This document shows, piece after piece, positions 29,831 through 37,929 of a DNA stretch of 63,283 nt. Each line of letters begins with the position of its first letter. Position 1 is the first letter of the stretch. The translations under genes were made by a program, and so were the position numbers. Under the pieces are notes generated by a model. The model worked only from the letters and a program-made list of their open reading frames with translations, was not told the origin of the DNA and did not search any database. The DNA is from Aeromicrobium sp. Root472D3 (lineage in GTDB: Bacteria > Actinomycetota > Actinomycetes > Propionibacteriales > Nocardioidaceae), in NCBI RefSeq assembly GCF_001426485.1, contig NZ_LMET01000001.1, positions 15,708-78,990 of the forward strand. The letters are read 5' to 3'.

Positions 29831-30676
29831 ATGACGTACGACTCCACCACCCCCGTCACCGTGGGCGAGCTGACCTTCGACGTCCGGTTCGCCGGGCCCG
29901 ACGACGGCGAGCCCGTGATCCTGCTGCACGGCTTCCCCGAGACGTCGCTGTCGTGGACGCAGGTCGCGCCGCAGCTGGCCGACGCCGGGCTGCGGGTCGT
30001 GGCCCTCGACCAGCGGGGCTACTCCCCCGGCGCGCGCCCCGAGGGGGTCGAGGCCTACACGACCGACCTGCTGGTGCAGGACGTCATCGGCGTCGCCGAC
30101 GCCCTCGGCATCGGCGACTTCGACGTCGTGGGCCACGACTGGGGCGCCGTCGTGGCGTGGCTGACGGCGGCCGCCCACCCCGAGCGCGTCCGGACGCTCA
30201 CCGCGGTGTCGGTGCCGCACCTGCGCGCCTACAACGAGGCCCTGCGCAACGACCCCGACCAGCGCGAGAAGGGCGCCTACATGCAGGTGTTCCGGCAGGA
30301 GGGCGTCGCCGAGGACCTCCTGCTGGCCGACGGGGCCCGCCGCCTCGGCGCGATCTACGGCGACGCCGTACCGACGCCGCTGGCGGCCCGGTACGTCGCA
30401 CACCTGGGCGAGCCGGGAGCCCTGACCGCGGCGCTCAACTGGTACCGGGCCATGACGGCCGAGCTCGCCTCGGCGCCGCGCACCGTCGTCCCGACGACGT
30501 TCGTGTGGGGCGAGCACGACCAGGCGATCGGCCGCGTGCCGGCCGAGGCGTGCGGCGACTTCGTCGACGCCGACTACCGCTTCGTCGAGCTGACCGACAT
30601 CGGCCACTGGGTGCCCGAGCAGGCACCCGACGCCCTCGCCGCGGCGGTCCTCGACCGGGTGCGCGCACGGGCATGA
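29831..30676 (+). CDS. Alpha/beta hydrolase, epoxide hydrolase/dehalogenase type
   Basis: 281 residues. The oxyanion loop is ILLHGFPETSLSW, the nucleophile elbow is VVGHDWGAVVAW with an Asp nucleophile, and the catalytic His lies in LTDIGHWVPEQ. HGFPE plus GHDWGA is typical of epoxide hydrolases and haloalkane dehalogenases rather than serine esterases. A GAGGAGA ribosome binding site precedes ATG 29831. The stop overlaps the following gene by ATGA. Confidence 0.87.
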   Translation: MTYDSTTPVTVGELTFDVRFAGPDDGEPVILLHGFPETSLSWTQVAPQLADAGLRVVALDQRGYSPGARPEGVEAYTTDLLVQDVIGVADALGIGDFDVVGHDWGAVVAWLTAAAHPERVRTLTAVSVPHLRAYNEALRNDPDQREKGAYMQVFRQEGVAEDLLLADGARRLGAIYGDAVPTPLAARYVAHLGEPGALTAALNWYRAMTAELASAPRTVVPTTFVWGEHDQAIGRVPAEACGDFVDADYRFVELTDIGHWVPEQAPDALAAAVLDRVRARA

Positions 30677-31224
30677 GCACCGGCGGCACCGGGGGCGCCC
30701 TGCCGTGGCCGGCGTGGATCGTCGAGGCGCTGACGGCGTCCGGCGGATCGGCGACGCCCCTGCAGGTGTCGCGTCACGTGTGGGCCCACCGCCGGGCCGA
30801 GCTCGAGGGGTCAGGCGACCTGTTCCACTCCTGGCAGCTCGACCTGCGCGAGGCGGCCGCGGGCATGGCCGCCTCGGGCCTGCTGTCGACCGTCGACGAC
30901 GCGTGGGTCGTGGCCGACGAGTCAGCGGCGCGGGCGCTGGCGGCCAGGCGGTCGGGCTGGGACGCCGACGAGGTCGCGGTGGCCGTCGCGGCCTACGTCT
31001 CGCTGCTGCGCGACCGCGACGAGGGGCGGCCCCTGCACCACCGCGAGGCCGTCAAGGCGGTGGGCGAGCGCACCGGACGTCCGGTGTCGGCGGTCGAGAG
31101 CCTGTTCGCGAACGTCTCGGCGGTCGTGCAGGAGCACGGCGTCGAGCCCGTGGCGGCGTACGCGCCACGGTCGAACGTGCCGCGCGGCGTACGGCCGGCG
31201 GTGCGGGAGGCCCTCAGCCCGTGA
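30673..31224 (+). CDS. Hypothetical protein, possible winged-helix
   Basis: 183 residues, soluble. The first 80 residues look like a winged-helix domain (WPAWIVEALTASGGSATPLQVSRHVWAHRRAEL, then a recognition-like helix and SGLLSTVDDAWVVA), similar to restriction-endonuclease-associated or MrcB-like N-terminal domains of the PLQVSRHVW type. The second half is helical with LHHREAVKAVGERTGRPVSAVESLFANVSAVVQEHG, resembling a small DNA-associated module. Translationally coupled to the hydrolase, and its 3' end overlaps the convergent exonuclease gene by 11 bp. Function unknown. Confidence 0.7.
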   Translation: MSTGGTGGALPWPAWIVEALTASGGSATPLQVSRHVWAHRRAELEGSGDLFHSWQLDLREAAAGMAASGLLSTVDDAWVVADESAARALAARRSGWDADEVAVAVAAYVSLLRDRDEGRPLHHREAVKAVGERTGRPVSAVESLFANVSAVVQEHGVEPVAAYAPRSNVPRGVRPAVREALSP

Positions 31225-32053
31225 GGACCGTCGCCCCGACGCGCGCCAGCGGCCAGCCCTGCGGGTCGTCGAGCGAGCGGCCGACGCGACGGGCGTAGTC
31301 GTTCCAGTCGTCGGCGCGGTCGGCGAACCAGCCGCGCTGTCGATCCATCAGGTCGGCGAGGGTCCCGGAGGCGACGGCCGGGTGGCGGCGGCCGATCTCG
31401 TGCGCGATCTCGCGCGCCGCCCGTGCGTCCGCCGTCGCGTCGTGGGCGTGGTCGAGCGGCACGCCGTAGTAGGCGGCGACGTCGGTGAGGCGTCGCGGCC
31501 CCAGCCCGCCGCGCTCGATGCCCCAGTCGACGACGTACGGGTCGACGACCAGGAGCCGCTGCCAGTCGGGCTGGCCGACACCCCAGCGCTCGGCCTCGGC
31601 CCGCAGCATCGTCAGGTCGTAGGCGGCGTTGTAGACGACCAGACCGACACCCCGGTCGACGAGGTCCTGCACCCAGGCCGCGATGCGGGCGATCGCCTCG
31701 ACGGACGACGGTGCGCCCGCCAGCACCTCGGCGGTGAGGCCGTGGACCGCGGCGGACGCCGGCGGGATCTCGACACCGGCGTCGACGAGCCCCGTGACGT
31801 CGTCGCCGCGGTCGCCCAGCAGCGCGTAGCTGAGGACCCGGTCGGTCAGCGGGTCGACCCCCGTCGTCTCGAAGTCGAGGGACGCGAGCGGGGCCTGGTG
31901 CCAGCCGGGGTGGTCGCCGCGGGCCGGCGGGCGCGGGGTGCAGCCGAGGCAGATCGTGCGCCAGCTGCCCGGCAGGCCGATCAGGCGTCCCGCCGCGATC
32001 GCGACCGCGATGCCGCACACGGCACACACCCCGGCATACCTGTTGGCTCTCAT
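31214..32053 (-). CDS. 3'-5' exonuclease, DnaQ-like (DEDDh)
   Basis: 279 residues. A short N-terminal segment with two cysteine pairs (CAVCG and CLGC, about residues 10-38) may bind zinc. The exonuclease domain (about 52-225) has ASLDFETTGVDPLTDRV with the first Asp/Glu, VVYNAAYDLTML with the second Asp, and HAHDATADARAAREIA with the His-Asp end, so all DEDDh catalytic positions are present. It degrades DNA or RNA 3' ends, in the style of polymerase III epsilon or stand-alone exonucleases. The gene overlaps the convergent hypothetical gene. Confidence 0.9.
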   Translation of the reverse strand: MRANRYAGVCAVCGIAVAIAAGRLIGLPGSWRTICLGCTPRPPARGDHPGWHQAPLASLDFETTGVDPLTDRVLSYALLGDRGDDVTGLVDAGVEIPPASAAVHGLTAEVLAGAPSSVEAIARIAAWVQDLVDRGVGLVVYNAAYDLTMLRAEAERWGVGQPDWQRLLVVDPYVVDWGIERGGLGPRRLTDVAAYYGVPLDHAHDATADARAAREIAHEIGRRHPAVASGTLADLMDRQRGWFADRADDWNDYARRVGRSLDDPQGWPLARVGATVLTG

Positions 32054-32160
32054 CGACGGCCTCCTGGCGCTGGTCGCTCCGTGCTCGTTCCCGGATGACT
32101 CACGCTAGCCGCGCGCCCCGACACGTCCGGTGCGCGACACGCGACGTGTACCGTCGCGGC

Positions 32161-32694
32161 ATGCGCCGCGTCCTCGTCCTCCTGGCGGCCCTCGCGCTGC
32201 TGGCCGGGTGCGCGGACGGCGACGAGCCGACCGTCTCCGCGGCGAGGCTGGCGCAGCAGCAGGACCGCGTCGACTCCGTCGCGCAGCGCGTGGTGGGAGC
32301 GCTCGTGACCGGCACGGGCGCCCAGCCGCCGAGCGCCGACAGCCTGGGGCGGGGCCTCTACACGGGCTGCGACGACGGCGACCCCGACGAGGCGGCGTAC
32401 TTCGTCGACACCTTCGTGACGTACGACGTCCGCCCTCCCGAGCAGGCCGCCGACGACGTGGCGCGGGCGCTGCGCGACGGCGATCTGGAGGTGTCGACGC
32501 TCGAGACGTCGCGCAGCCGGATGCTCGTCGTCGACGGGCTGACGGTCGACGTGTCGTCGCAGGAGAAGCGCGGCGGATCGGCCGGTCAGAACATCTTCGT
32601 CAGCACCGACTGCCTCCGGATCGGCGAGAAGGCCATCGCCGCCTTCAACGCCCGCAACGGCCGCGACGTCCCCACTCCCTCAGCCCGGCGGTGA
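32161..32694 (+). CDS. Putative lipoprotein
   Basis: 177 residues. MRRVLVLLAALALLAGCADG is a textbook lipoprotein signal, with lipidation at Cys17 (LLAGC). The mature part is hydrophilic, with two further cysteines (YTGCDDGD, STDCLRIG) likely forming a disulfide. I recognise no domain family. The ATG at 32161 is chosen because it begins the signal peptide. It stands alone between divergent and convergent neighbours. Confidence 0.75.
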   Translation: MRRVLVLLAALALLAGCADGDEPTVSAARLAQQQDRVDSVAQRVVGALVTGTGAQPPSADSLGRGLYTGCDDGDPDEAAYFVDTFVTYDVRPPEQAADDVARALRDGDLEVSTLETSRSRMLVVDGLTVDVSSQEKRGGSAGQNIFVSTDCLRIGEKAIAAFNARNGRDVPTPSARR

Positions 32695-32708
32695 CCTAGC
32701 GACCTGTC

Positions 32709-32729
32709 GAGCGCCGTGACACGTCGCTC
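32709..32729. terminator. Weak hairpin between convergent genes
   Basis: GAGCG and CGCTC flank an imperfect CG-rich loop in the 33-bp gap between the lipoprotein stop and the PuuD-like stop. Low-confidence bidirectional terminator. Confidence 0.3.
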
Positions 32730-33441
32730 AGTCACCGCCCCGGACGGCCGCGGCGACGAGGGCACGGAACAGCCCGGCGTCCTCGCGCGTCTCGGGGTGC
32801 CACTGCACCGCGAGCCGGAACCGGTGGCCCGGGTGCTCCATCGCCTCGAGGGTCCCGTCGGCCGCGCGGGCGGCGGGGACGAAGCCGGGGTGGTCGACCA
32901 CCGCCTGGTGGTGGTGGCAGCGCACCGCGCCCGTGTCGCCGATCGCGGCGGCCAGCCGGGTGCCCGCCAGCACGTCGACGTCGACCTCGCCGAACGCGGC
33001 CCCGCCCGGCGAGTGCCGGCTCGAGCCGACGATGTCGGGCACGTGCTGCTCGAGCGTCCCGCCCGCATGGACGGCCATGACCTGCATGCCGCGGCAGATG
33101 CCGAGCACCGGCAGGTCGGCCGGTGCCGCGTCGAGCAGCGCGAGCTCCCAGGCGTCGCGGTCCTCGCGCCACGCCGCCGTCCGGGCGTGCGGCTCGGCGT
33201 CGTACCGCGACGGGTCGACGTCCGCCCCGCCCGAGATCAGCAGGCCGTCGAGCCGCGCGACCACGGCGGACGCCGCGGCGGCCGGGCCGGGCGGCAGCAG
33301 CACCGGCACCCCGCCGGCCCGCTCGACCGATCGGGCGTAGGTCGCGGGCAGGACGTCGGCCAGCTCGTCCCACACGCCCCACCGCGCCTGCTCCCGGTAG
33401 GTCGAGATCCCGATCAGCGGCGTCACGACTGCGTCGCTCAC
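32728..33441 (-). CDS. Gamma-glutamyl hydrolase, peptidase C26 (PuuD-like)
   Basis: 237 residues, class I glutamine amidotransferase-like fold. LISGGADVDPSRY is the PuuD signature, the nucleophile elbow is LGICRGMQVMAVHAGG (catalytic Cys), and the His-Glu pair lies in LAVQWHPETRED. It hydrolyses the gamma-glutamyl amide bond to release glutamate at the end of gamma-glutamylated amine pathways. GTG 33441 makes a GTGA overlap with the SDR stop. It is the last gene of the minus-strand operon 39465 to 32728. Confidence 0.9.
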   Translation of the reverse strand: MSDAVVTPLIGISTYREQARWGVWDELADVLPATYARSVERAGGVPVLLPPGPAAAASAVVARLDGLLISGGADVDPSRYDAEPHARTAAWREDRDAWELALLDAAPADLPVLGICRGMQVMAVHAGGTLEQHVPDIVGSSRHSPGGAAFGEVDVDVLAGTRLAAAIGDTGAVRCHHHQAVVDHPGFVPAARAADGTLEAMEHPGHRFRLAVQWHPETREDAGLFRALVAAAVRGGD

Positions 33442-34205
33442 AGCGGGGTGACGTACGCCCCGGAGATGCCGCCGTCGACCAGGAACGTCGACGCCGTGAT
33501 GAACGACGACTCGTCGGAGGCCAGGAACAGCACGGCGTTGGCCATCTCGACGGGCTCGGCGAACCGTCCGACCGGGACGTGCACGAGCCGCCGCGCGGCC
33601 CGCTCGGGATCGGACGCGAACAGCTCCTGCAGCAGCGGGGTGTTGACCGGGCCGGGGCACAGCGCGTTGACCCGGACGCCCTCGCGGGCGAACTGCACGC
33701 CCAGCTCGCGCGACATCGACAGCACGCCGCCCTTCGAGGCCGAGTACGAGATCTGCGACGTCGCCGCTCCCATGACCGCGACGAACGAGGCCGTGTTGAT
33801 GATCGAGCCCGACTTCTGCTCGAGCATGTAGGGCAGGGCGGCCTTGCAGCACAGGTAGACGCTGGTCAGGTTGACGTCCTGCACGCGCTTCCACGCCTCG
33901 AGGTCGGTGTCGAGGATCGAGTCGTCCTCCGGCGGGCTGATGCCGGCGTTGTTGAACGCGATGTCGACCGAGCCGTAGGTGTCCTTCGCGGTCCGGAACA
34001 GCGCGTCGACCTGCTCCTTGTCGGTGACGTCGACGTGCACGTAGGTTCCGCCGACCTCCTTCGCGACCTCGGCCCCCTTGGCGTCGTCGAGGTCGCCGAT
34101 CACGACCTTGCCGCCCTCCTCGGCGAACCGGCGGACCGTCGCCAGTCCGATGCCCGATGCGCCGCCCGTGACGACGGCGGTCTTGCCTGCGATGCGTCCT
34201 GCCAT
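33438..34205 (-). CDS. Short-chain dehydrogenase/reductase of the gamma-glutamyl operon
   Basis: 255 residues: TGGASGIGLATVRRFAEEG cofactor motif, VIGDLDD for NAD specificity, NNAGI, catalytic Ser in INTASFVA, YSASKGG for YxxxK, and ALCPGPVNTPL. In puu-type clusters the oxidative step is carried out by a flavoprotein (PuuB); here the position is filled by this NAD-linked alcohol dehydrogenase candidate. I infer that it oxidises the hydroxyl of a gamma-glutamyl amino alcohol to the aldehyde used by the next enzyme. An SDR with an unrelated role cannot be excluded. Confidence 0.87.
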   Translation of the reverse strand: MAGRIAGKTAVVTGGASGIGLATVRRFAEEGGKVVIGDLDDAKGAEVAKEVGGTYVHVDVTDKEQVDALFRTAKDTYGSVDIAFNNAGISPPEDDSILDTDLEAWKRVQDVNLTSVYLCCKAALPYMLEQKSGSIINTASFVAVMGAATSQISYSASKGGVLSMSRELGVQFAREGVRVNALCPGPVNTPLLQELFASDPERAARRLVHVPVGRFAEPVEMANAVLFLASDESSFITASTFLVDGGISGAYVTPL

Positions 34206-34249
34206 GTGATGGTGCCCCTTGCTGGTCGGAGATGTCTCGTCGCTGATGA

Positions 34250-35611
34250 CTACTCGTTCGAAAAGAAGATGTTCTTGACCTCGGTGAAGCCGTGCGGGGC
34301 GTCGGGCCCCAGCTCGCGGCCGATGCCCGACTGCTTGAAGCCGCCGAACGGCGTCCAGTAGCGGACCGATGAGTGCGAGTTGACGCTGAGCGCGCCCGCC
34401 TCGACGGCCCTCGAGACGCGCAGCGCCCGTCCGACGTCGCGCGTGAAGATCGAGCCCGACAGCCCGAGCTCGGTGTCGTTCGCGAGCCGCACGGCGTCCT
34501 CCTCGTCGTCGAACGGCATGACCGCCACGACGGGCCCGAAGACCTCTTCGCGCCAGATCGGCTGCGACGGGTCGTCGGCCAGCACGACGGTCGGGGCGAA
34601 CCAGTAGCCCGGGCCGTCGGGACGCGAGCCCTCGAACGCGACCTCGGCCGCGTCGACGTGGCCCGCGACGCGCGCGTGCTGCGTGGCCGAGATCAACGGA
34701 CCCATCTCGCTGCTCCGGTCGGCCGGGTCGAGCACCCTGACGGCCTTGACGGCGGGCTCGAGCAGCGACACGAACTCGTCGTACGCCGAGCGCTGCACCA
34801 GGATGCGCGAGCGGGCGCAGCAGTCCTGGCCCGCGTTGTCGAACACGGCGGACGGCGCGGACGCGGCCGCCCTCGCCAGGTCGGAGTCGGCGAAGACGAT
34901 GTTGGCGCTCTTGCCGCCGAGCTCGAGCGTCACGCGCTTCACCTGGTCGGCGCAGCCGCGCATGATCTGCTGGCCGACCGCGGTCGAGCCCGTGAAGCAC
35001 ACCTTGCGGACGGCGGGGTGCGTCACGAAGCGCTCGCCGACGACCGGGCCACGTCCCGGGAGCACCGTGAGGACCCCCTCGGGGAGCCCCGCCTCGCGGC
35101 CGAGCTCGCCGAGCCGGATCGCGGTCAGGGGGGTCAGCTCGGCCGGCTTGAGCACGACGGTGTTGCCGGCGGCCAGCGCGGGGGCGAACCCCCAGCCGGC
35201 GATCGGCATCGGGAAGTTCCACGGGACGATGATGCCGACGACCCCGAGAGGCTCGTGGAACGTCACGTCGATGCCGCCGGCGACCGGGATCTGGTGCCCG
35301 GTCAGCCGCTCGGGCGCGGCGGAGTAGTAGTTCAGGACGTCGCGGACGTTGCCCGCCTCCCACGTCGCGTTGCCCCACGTGTGGCCCGCGTTGCGGACCT
35401 CGATCTCCGCGAGCTCGTCGACGGCGTCGTCGACGAGGGCCGCGAACCGGCGCAGCAGCCGCGCCTTCTCGCCGGGCGCGACGTCGCGCCACGCCGGGTA
35501 CGCCGCGGCGGCCCGCTCGATCGCCGCGTCGGTCGCGGCCAGGTCGGCCATCTCGACCTCCGCGACGACCTCCTCGGTCGCCGGATTCACCACGCTGTAC
35601 ATGTCACTCAC
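34250..35611 (-). CDS. Aldehyde dehydrogenase (PuuC-like role)
   Basis: 453 residues: IVPWNFPMPIAGWGFAPALAAGN, FTGSTAVGQQIMRGC, RVTLELGGKSANIVFADSDL (general base Glu) and FDNAGQDCCARSRILVQ with the nucleophilic Cys in GQDCC. The GQDCCARSR variant is seen in aldehyde dehydrogenases linked to gamma-glutamylated amine pathways of actinobacteria. It would turn gamma-glutamyl aldehyde into the acid cleaved by PuuD. About 453 residues is slightly short for the family because the N-terminus is trimmed. Start at GTG 35611 (AGGAG upstream) or ATG 35602. Confidence 0.9.
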   Translation of the reverse strand: MSDMYSVVNPATEEVVAEVEMADLAATDAAIERAAAAYPAWRDVAPGEKARLLRRFAALVDDAVDELAEIEVRNAGHTWGNATWEAGNVRDVLNYYSAAPERLTGHQIPVAGGIDVTFHEPLGVVGIIVPWNFPMPIAGWGFAPALAAGNTVVLKPAELTPLTAIRLGELGREAGLPEGVLTVLPGRGPVVGERFVTHPAVRKVCFTGSTAVGQQIMRGCADQVKRVTLELGGKSANIVFADSDLARAAASAPSAVFDNAGQDCCARSRILVQRSAYDEFVSLLEPAVKAVRVLDPADRSSEMGPLISATQHARVAGHVDAAEVAFEGSRPDGPGYWFAPTVVLADDPSQPIWREEVFGPVVAVMPFDDEEDAVRLANDTELGLSGSIFTRDVGRALRVSRAVEAGALSVNSHSSVRYWTPFGGFKQSGIGRELGPDAPHGFTEVKNIFFSNE

Positions 35612-35656
35612 GTCTTCACTCTCCTATGTTCTGAAACCGCGTCCCGACCATGGGCC

Positions 35657-35724
35657 GAGCGAAGCGAGGCAAGCTCCCGCGCGGAGCGCGGCAGCGACGA
35701 AGTCGCTGGACCGGCGAAGCCGGT
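35657..35724. repeat. Cluster of short GAA-loop hairpins
   Basis: Between the glutamine-synthetase-like gene and the aldehyde dehydrogenase lie three consecutive hairpins: GCTCC/GGAGC (35673-35687), AGCGAC-GAA-GTCGCT (35693-35707) and ACCGGC-GAA-GCCGGT (35710-35724). They are preceded by GAGCGAAGCGA at 35657-35667. The same 11-mer is the core of the repeats at 63221-63283. Probably a dispersed repeat that also affects mRNA processing between the two operon genes. Confidence 0.7.
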
Positions 35725-37094
35725 CAGAGCCGTTCGAAGCCGCGCTTCAGCTCCCAGTCGGTGACGGCGGCGTCGAAGGCCCTGAGCTCGACGTCGGCCA
35801 TGGTCGTGTAGTGGTCGACGACCTCGTCGCCGAGCACGGCGCGGGCGATCGCGGAGCCGTGGAACGCCTCGCGGGCCTCGCGCAGCGTCGTCGGGACCTT
35901 GGGCTTGCCCGACGCGTACGCGTTGCCGGTCTGCTCGGGCTCGAGCTCGAGGCCGTGCTCGATGCCGTACAGCCCGCCGCCGAGCATCGCCGCCAGCGCC
36001 AGGTACGGGTTCGCGTCGCCGCCCGGCACCCGGTTCTCGAGCCGCGCGCTGGGCCCGTGACCCACCAGGCGGACGGCGCAGGTGCGGTTGTCGAGGCCCC
36101 AGGCGATCGCCGTCGGGGCGAACGAGCCGTCCGCGAACCGCTTGTACGAGTTGACGTTGGGCGCGTAGAGCAGCGTGAAGTCGCGCATCGTCGCGAGGAT
36201 GCCGGCGAGGAACTGGTCGTAGACCGTGCTGCGGGCTCCGCCGTCCGGGCCCTCGTCCCAGAACGCGAGCCCGCCGTCGGCGTCGCGCAGCGACAGGTGG
36301 ACGTGGCACGAGTTGCCCTCGCGCTCGTCGTACTTGGCCATGAACGTCAGGGCCTTGCCGTGCTGCGCCGCGATCTCCTTGGCGACGGTCTTGTAGACCG
36401 CGTGGTTGTCGGCGGTGACCACGACGTCGTCGTAGAGGAAGCCGATCTCGTGCTGCCCGAAGTTGCACTCGCCCTTGGCCCCCTCGACGTTCATGCCCGC
36501 GGCGTACATCGTGTTGCGGATGTCGCGCAGCAACGGCTCGACCCGCGTCGTGCCGAGGATCGAGTAGTCGACGTTGTACTGGTTCGCGGCCGGCAGGCCC
36601 CGGTACTCGTCGCGCCACGCCTGCTCGTACGTCGTGTCGAACAGGATGAACTCGAGCTCGGTGCCGGCCAGGGCGACGTAGCCCGCCTCGGCGGCCTTGG
36701 CGACCTGGGCCTGCAGGATCGTCCGTGGCGACTGCACGACGGGGCTGTGGTCGAGCCACACCAGGTCGCACTGGACCATGACGGTCGCCGGCAGGTGCTC
36801 GAGCCGGCGGATCGTGTCGAAGTCGATCGCGAACTCCATGTCGCCGTAGCCCTTCTCCCACGAGCTCATGGCGTACCCGTCGACGGTGTTCATGTCGACG
36901 TCGACGCTCAGCAGGTAGTTGCAGCCCTCCGTCCCCTGCTCGACCACGACGTCGAGGAAGTACGCGGCGTGCAGGCGCTTGCCCTGGAGCCGGCCCTGCA
37001 TGTCGGTGAAGGCGACGACGACGGTGTCGACGTGGCCCTCGGCGATCTGCACGCGGAGCTGCTCGAGCGTCAGGAGGTTCTGGTGCCGGGTCAT
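35724..37094 (-). CDS. Glutamine synthetase-like gamma-glutamyl-amine ligase
   Basis: 456 residues, class of the GlnA3/GlnA4/PuuA branch. Visible blocks: ALAGTELEFILFDTTYEQAW (metal-binding Glu), EGAKGECNFGQHEIGF, NSCHVHLSLRD (ATP/metal His), and RLENRVPGGDANPYLALAAMLGG (glutamate-binding Arg). True glutamine synthetases carry a Tyr adenylylation site near residue 397; no such motif is evident here. It would ligate glutamate to an imported amine with ATP. The gene follows the FadR-type regulator and precedes the aldehyde dehydrogenase in one operon. The substrate is inferred to be an amino alcohol or monoamine. Confidence 0.88.
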   Translation of the reverse strand: MTRHQNLLTLEQLRVQIAEGHVDTVVVAFTDMQGRLQGKRLHAAYFLDVVVEQGTEGCNYLLSVDVDMNTVDGYAMSSWEKGYGDMEFAIDFDTIRRLEHLPATVMVQCDLVWLDHSPVVQSPRTILQAQVAKAAEAGYVALAGTELEFILFDTTYEQAWRDEYRGLPAANQYNVDYSILGTTRVEPLLRDIRNTMYAAGMNVEGAKGECNFGQHEIGFLYDDVVVTADNHAVYKTVAKEIAAQHGKALTFMAKYDEREGNSCHVHLSLRDADGGLAFWDEGPDGGARSTVYDQFLAGILATMRDFTLLYAPNVNSYKRFADGSFAPTAIAWGLDNRTCAVRLVGHGPSARLENRVPGGDANPYLALAAMLGGGLYGIEHGLELEPEQTGNAYASGKPKVPTTLREAREAFHGSAIARAVLGDEVVDHYTTMADVELRAFDAAVTDWELKRGFERL

Positions 37095-37152
37095 GTCGGT
37101 GCCACTTCCGTCCGGGGGTGGGTCTTCTGGGGAGGGGTCGTGCGGGGACGGG

Positions 37153-37875
37153 TCACAGCAGCCCCCTGAGCAGGGCGGCGGTGTCGTCGCAGTGGCGCTC
37201 CATCGTCAGGCGTGCCGCGTCGGCGTCGCCGTCGAGGATCGCCTGCACGATCGCCCCGTGCTGCTCGCGCGAGTGCTCGATGTTGCGGTCGAGCACCGGG
37301 ATCGCGTCGAGCATGTCGTGCAGGCACATCTGCACCGTCGTGACGGCGTCGAGGGCCATCGGCGACCCCGTCAGCGACGCGATCGCGAGGTGCAGCTGCG
37401 AGTCGGCCTGCCGGTGCAGCGCCTTGCTGGTGGCCTGGTCGACCTTGGCCAGGGCCGCGCGCAGCATCGACGTCTGCGCGTCGCCGAGCCCGAGCTCGGC
37501 GACGGCCTGGGCGGCCCCGGGCTCGACGATGCGGCGGAACTCGAGGGCGTCGAGCAGCTCGTCACGCGGACGCTGCAGGGTGCGCGACCCCGGCTCGTCG
37601 GGCCGGTGGTCGACGACCGTGCCCCCACCCCGTCCGCGCCGGGTCACGACGAGTCCCGCCTCGCGCAGCGCCGCGATGGCCTCGCGCAGGGTCGCCCGCG
37701 AGACGCCCATGTGCTCGGCGAGCTCGCGCTCGGGCGGCAGCGTGCTGCCCTGCTCGTAGACCCCGAGACGGATGGACGTCGCGAGCCGCTCGACGCACGC
37801 CTCGAACGCGTGGTGCCCCCGCACGGGGCGCAGCACCGCGGCCGCGAGGTGCTCGTCCAGCAGGATGTCGCTCAC
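37153..37875 (-). CDS. FadR/GntR family transcriptional regulator
   Basis: 240 residues. The winged helix (about 27-92) has GVYEQGSTLPPERELAEHMGVSRATLREAIAALREAGLV as its GntR HTH core, shown here only by its parts LPPERELAEHMGVS and ATLREAIAAL. The C-terminal all-helical FCD domain includes FRRIVEPGAAQAVAE, LHLAIASLTGSP and REQHGAIVQAILDGDADAA, whose Asp/His residues bind metal. Encoded inside the operon between permease and ligase, so it probably represses this operon and responds to its substrate. Confidence 0.92.
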   Translation of the reverse strand: MSDILLDEHLAAAVLRPVRGHHAFEACVERLATSIRLGVYEQGSTLPPERELAEHMGVSRATLREAIAALREAGLVVTRRGRGGGTVVDHRPDEPGSRTLQRPRDELLDALEFRRIVEPGAAQAVAELGLGDAQTSMLRAALAKVDQATSKALHRQADSQLHLAIASLTGSPMALDAVTTVQMCLHDMLDAIPVLDRNIEHSREQHGAIVQAILDGDADAARLTMERHCDDTAALLRGLL

Positions 37876-37929
37876 GACGCCCTCCGTCCCATGGCGGTCT
37901 CGAACTCCGGTCTGGTTCCGAACCTTATC

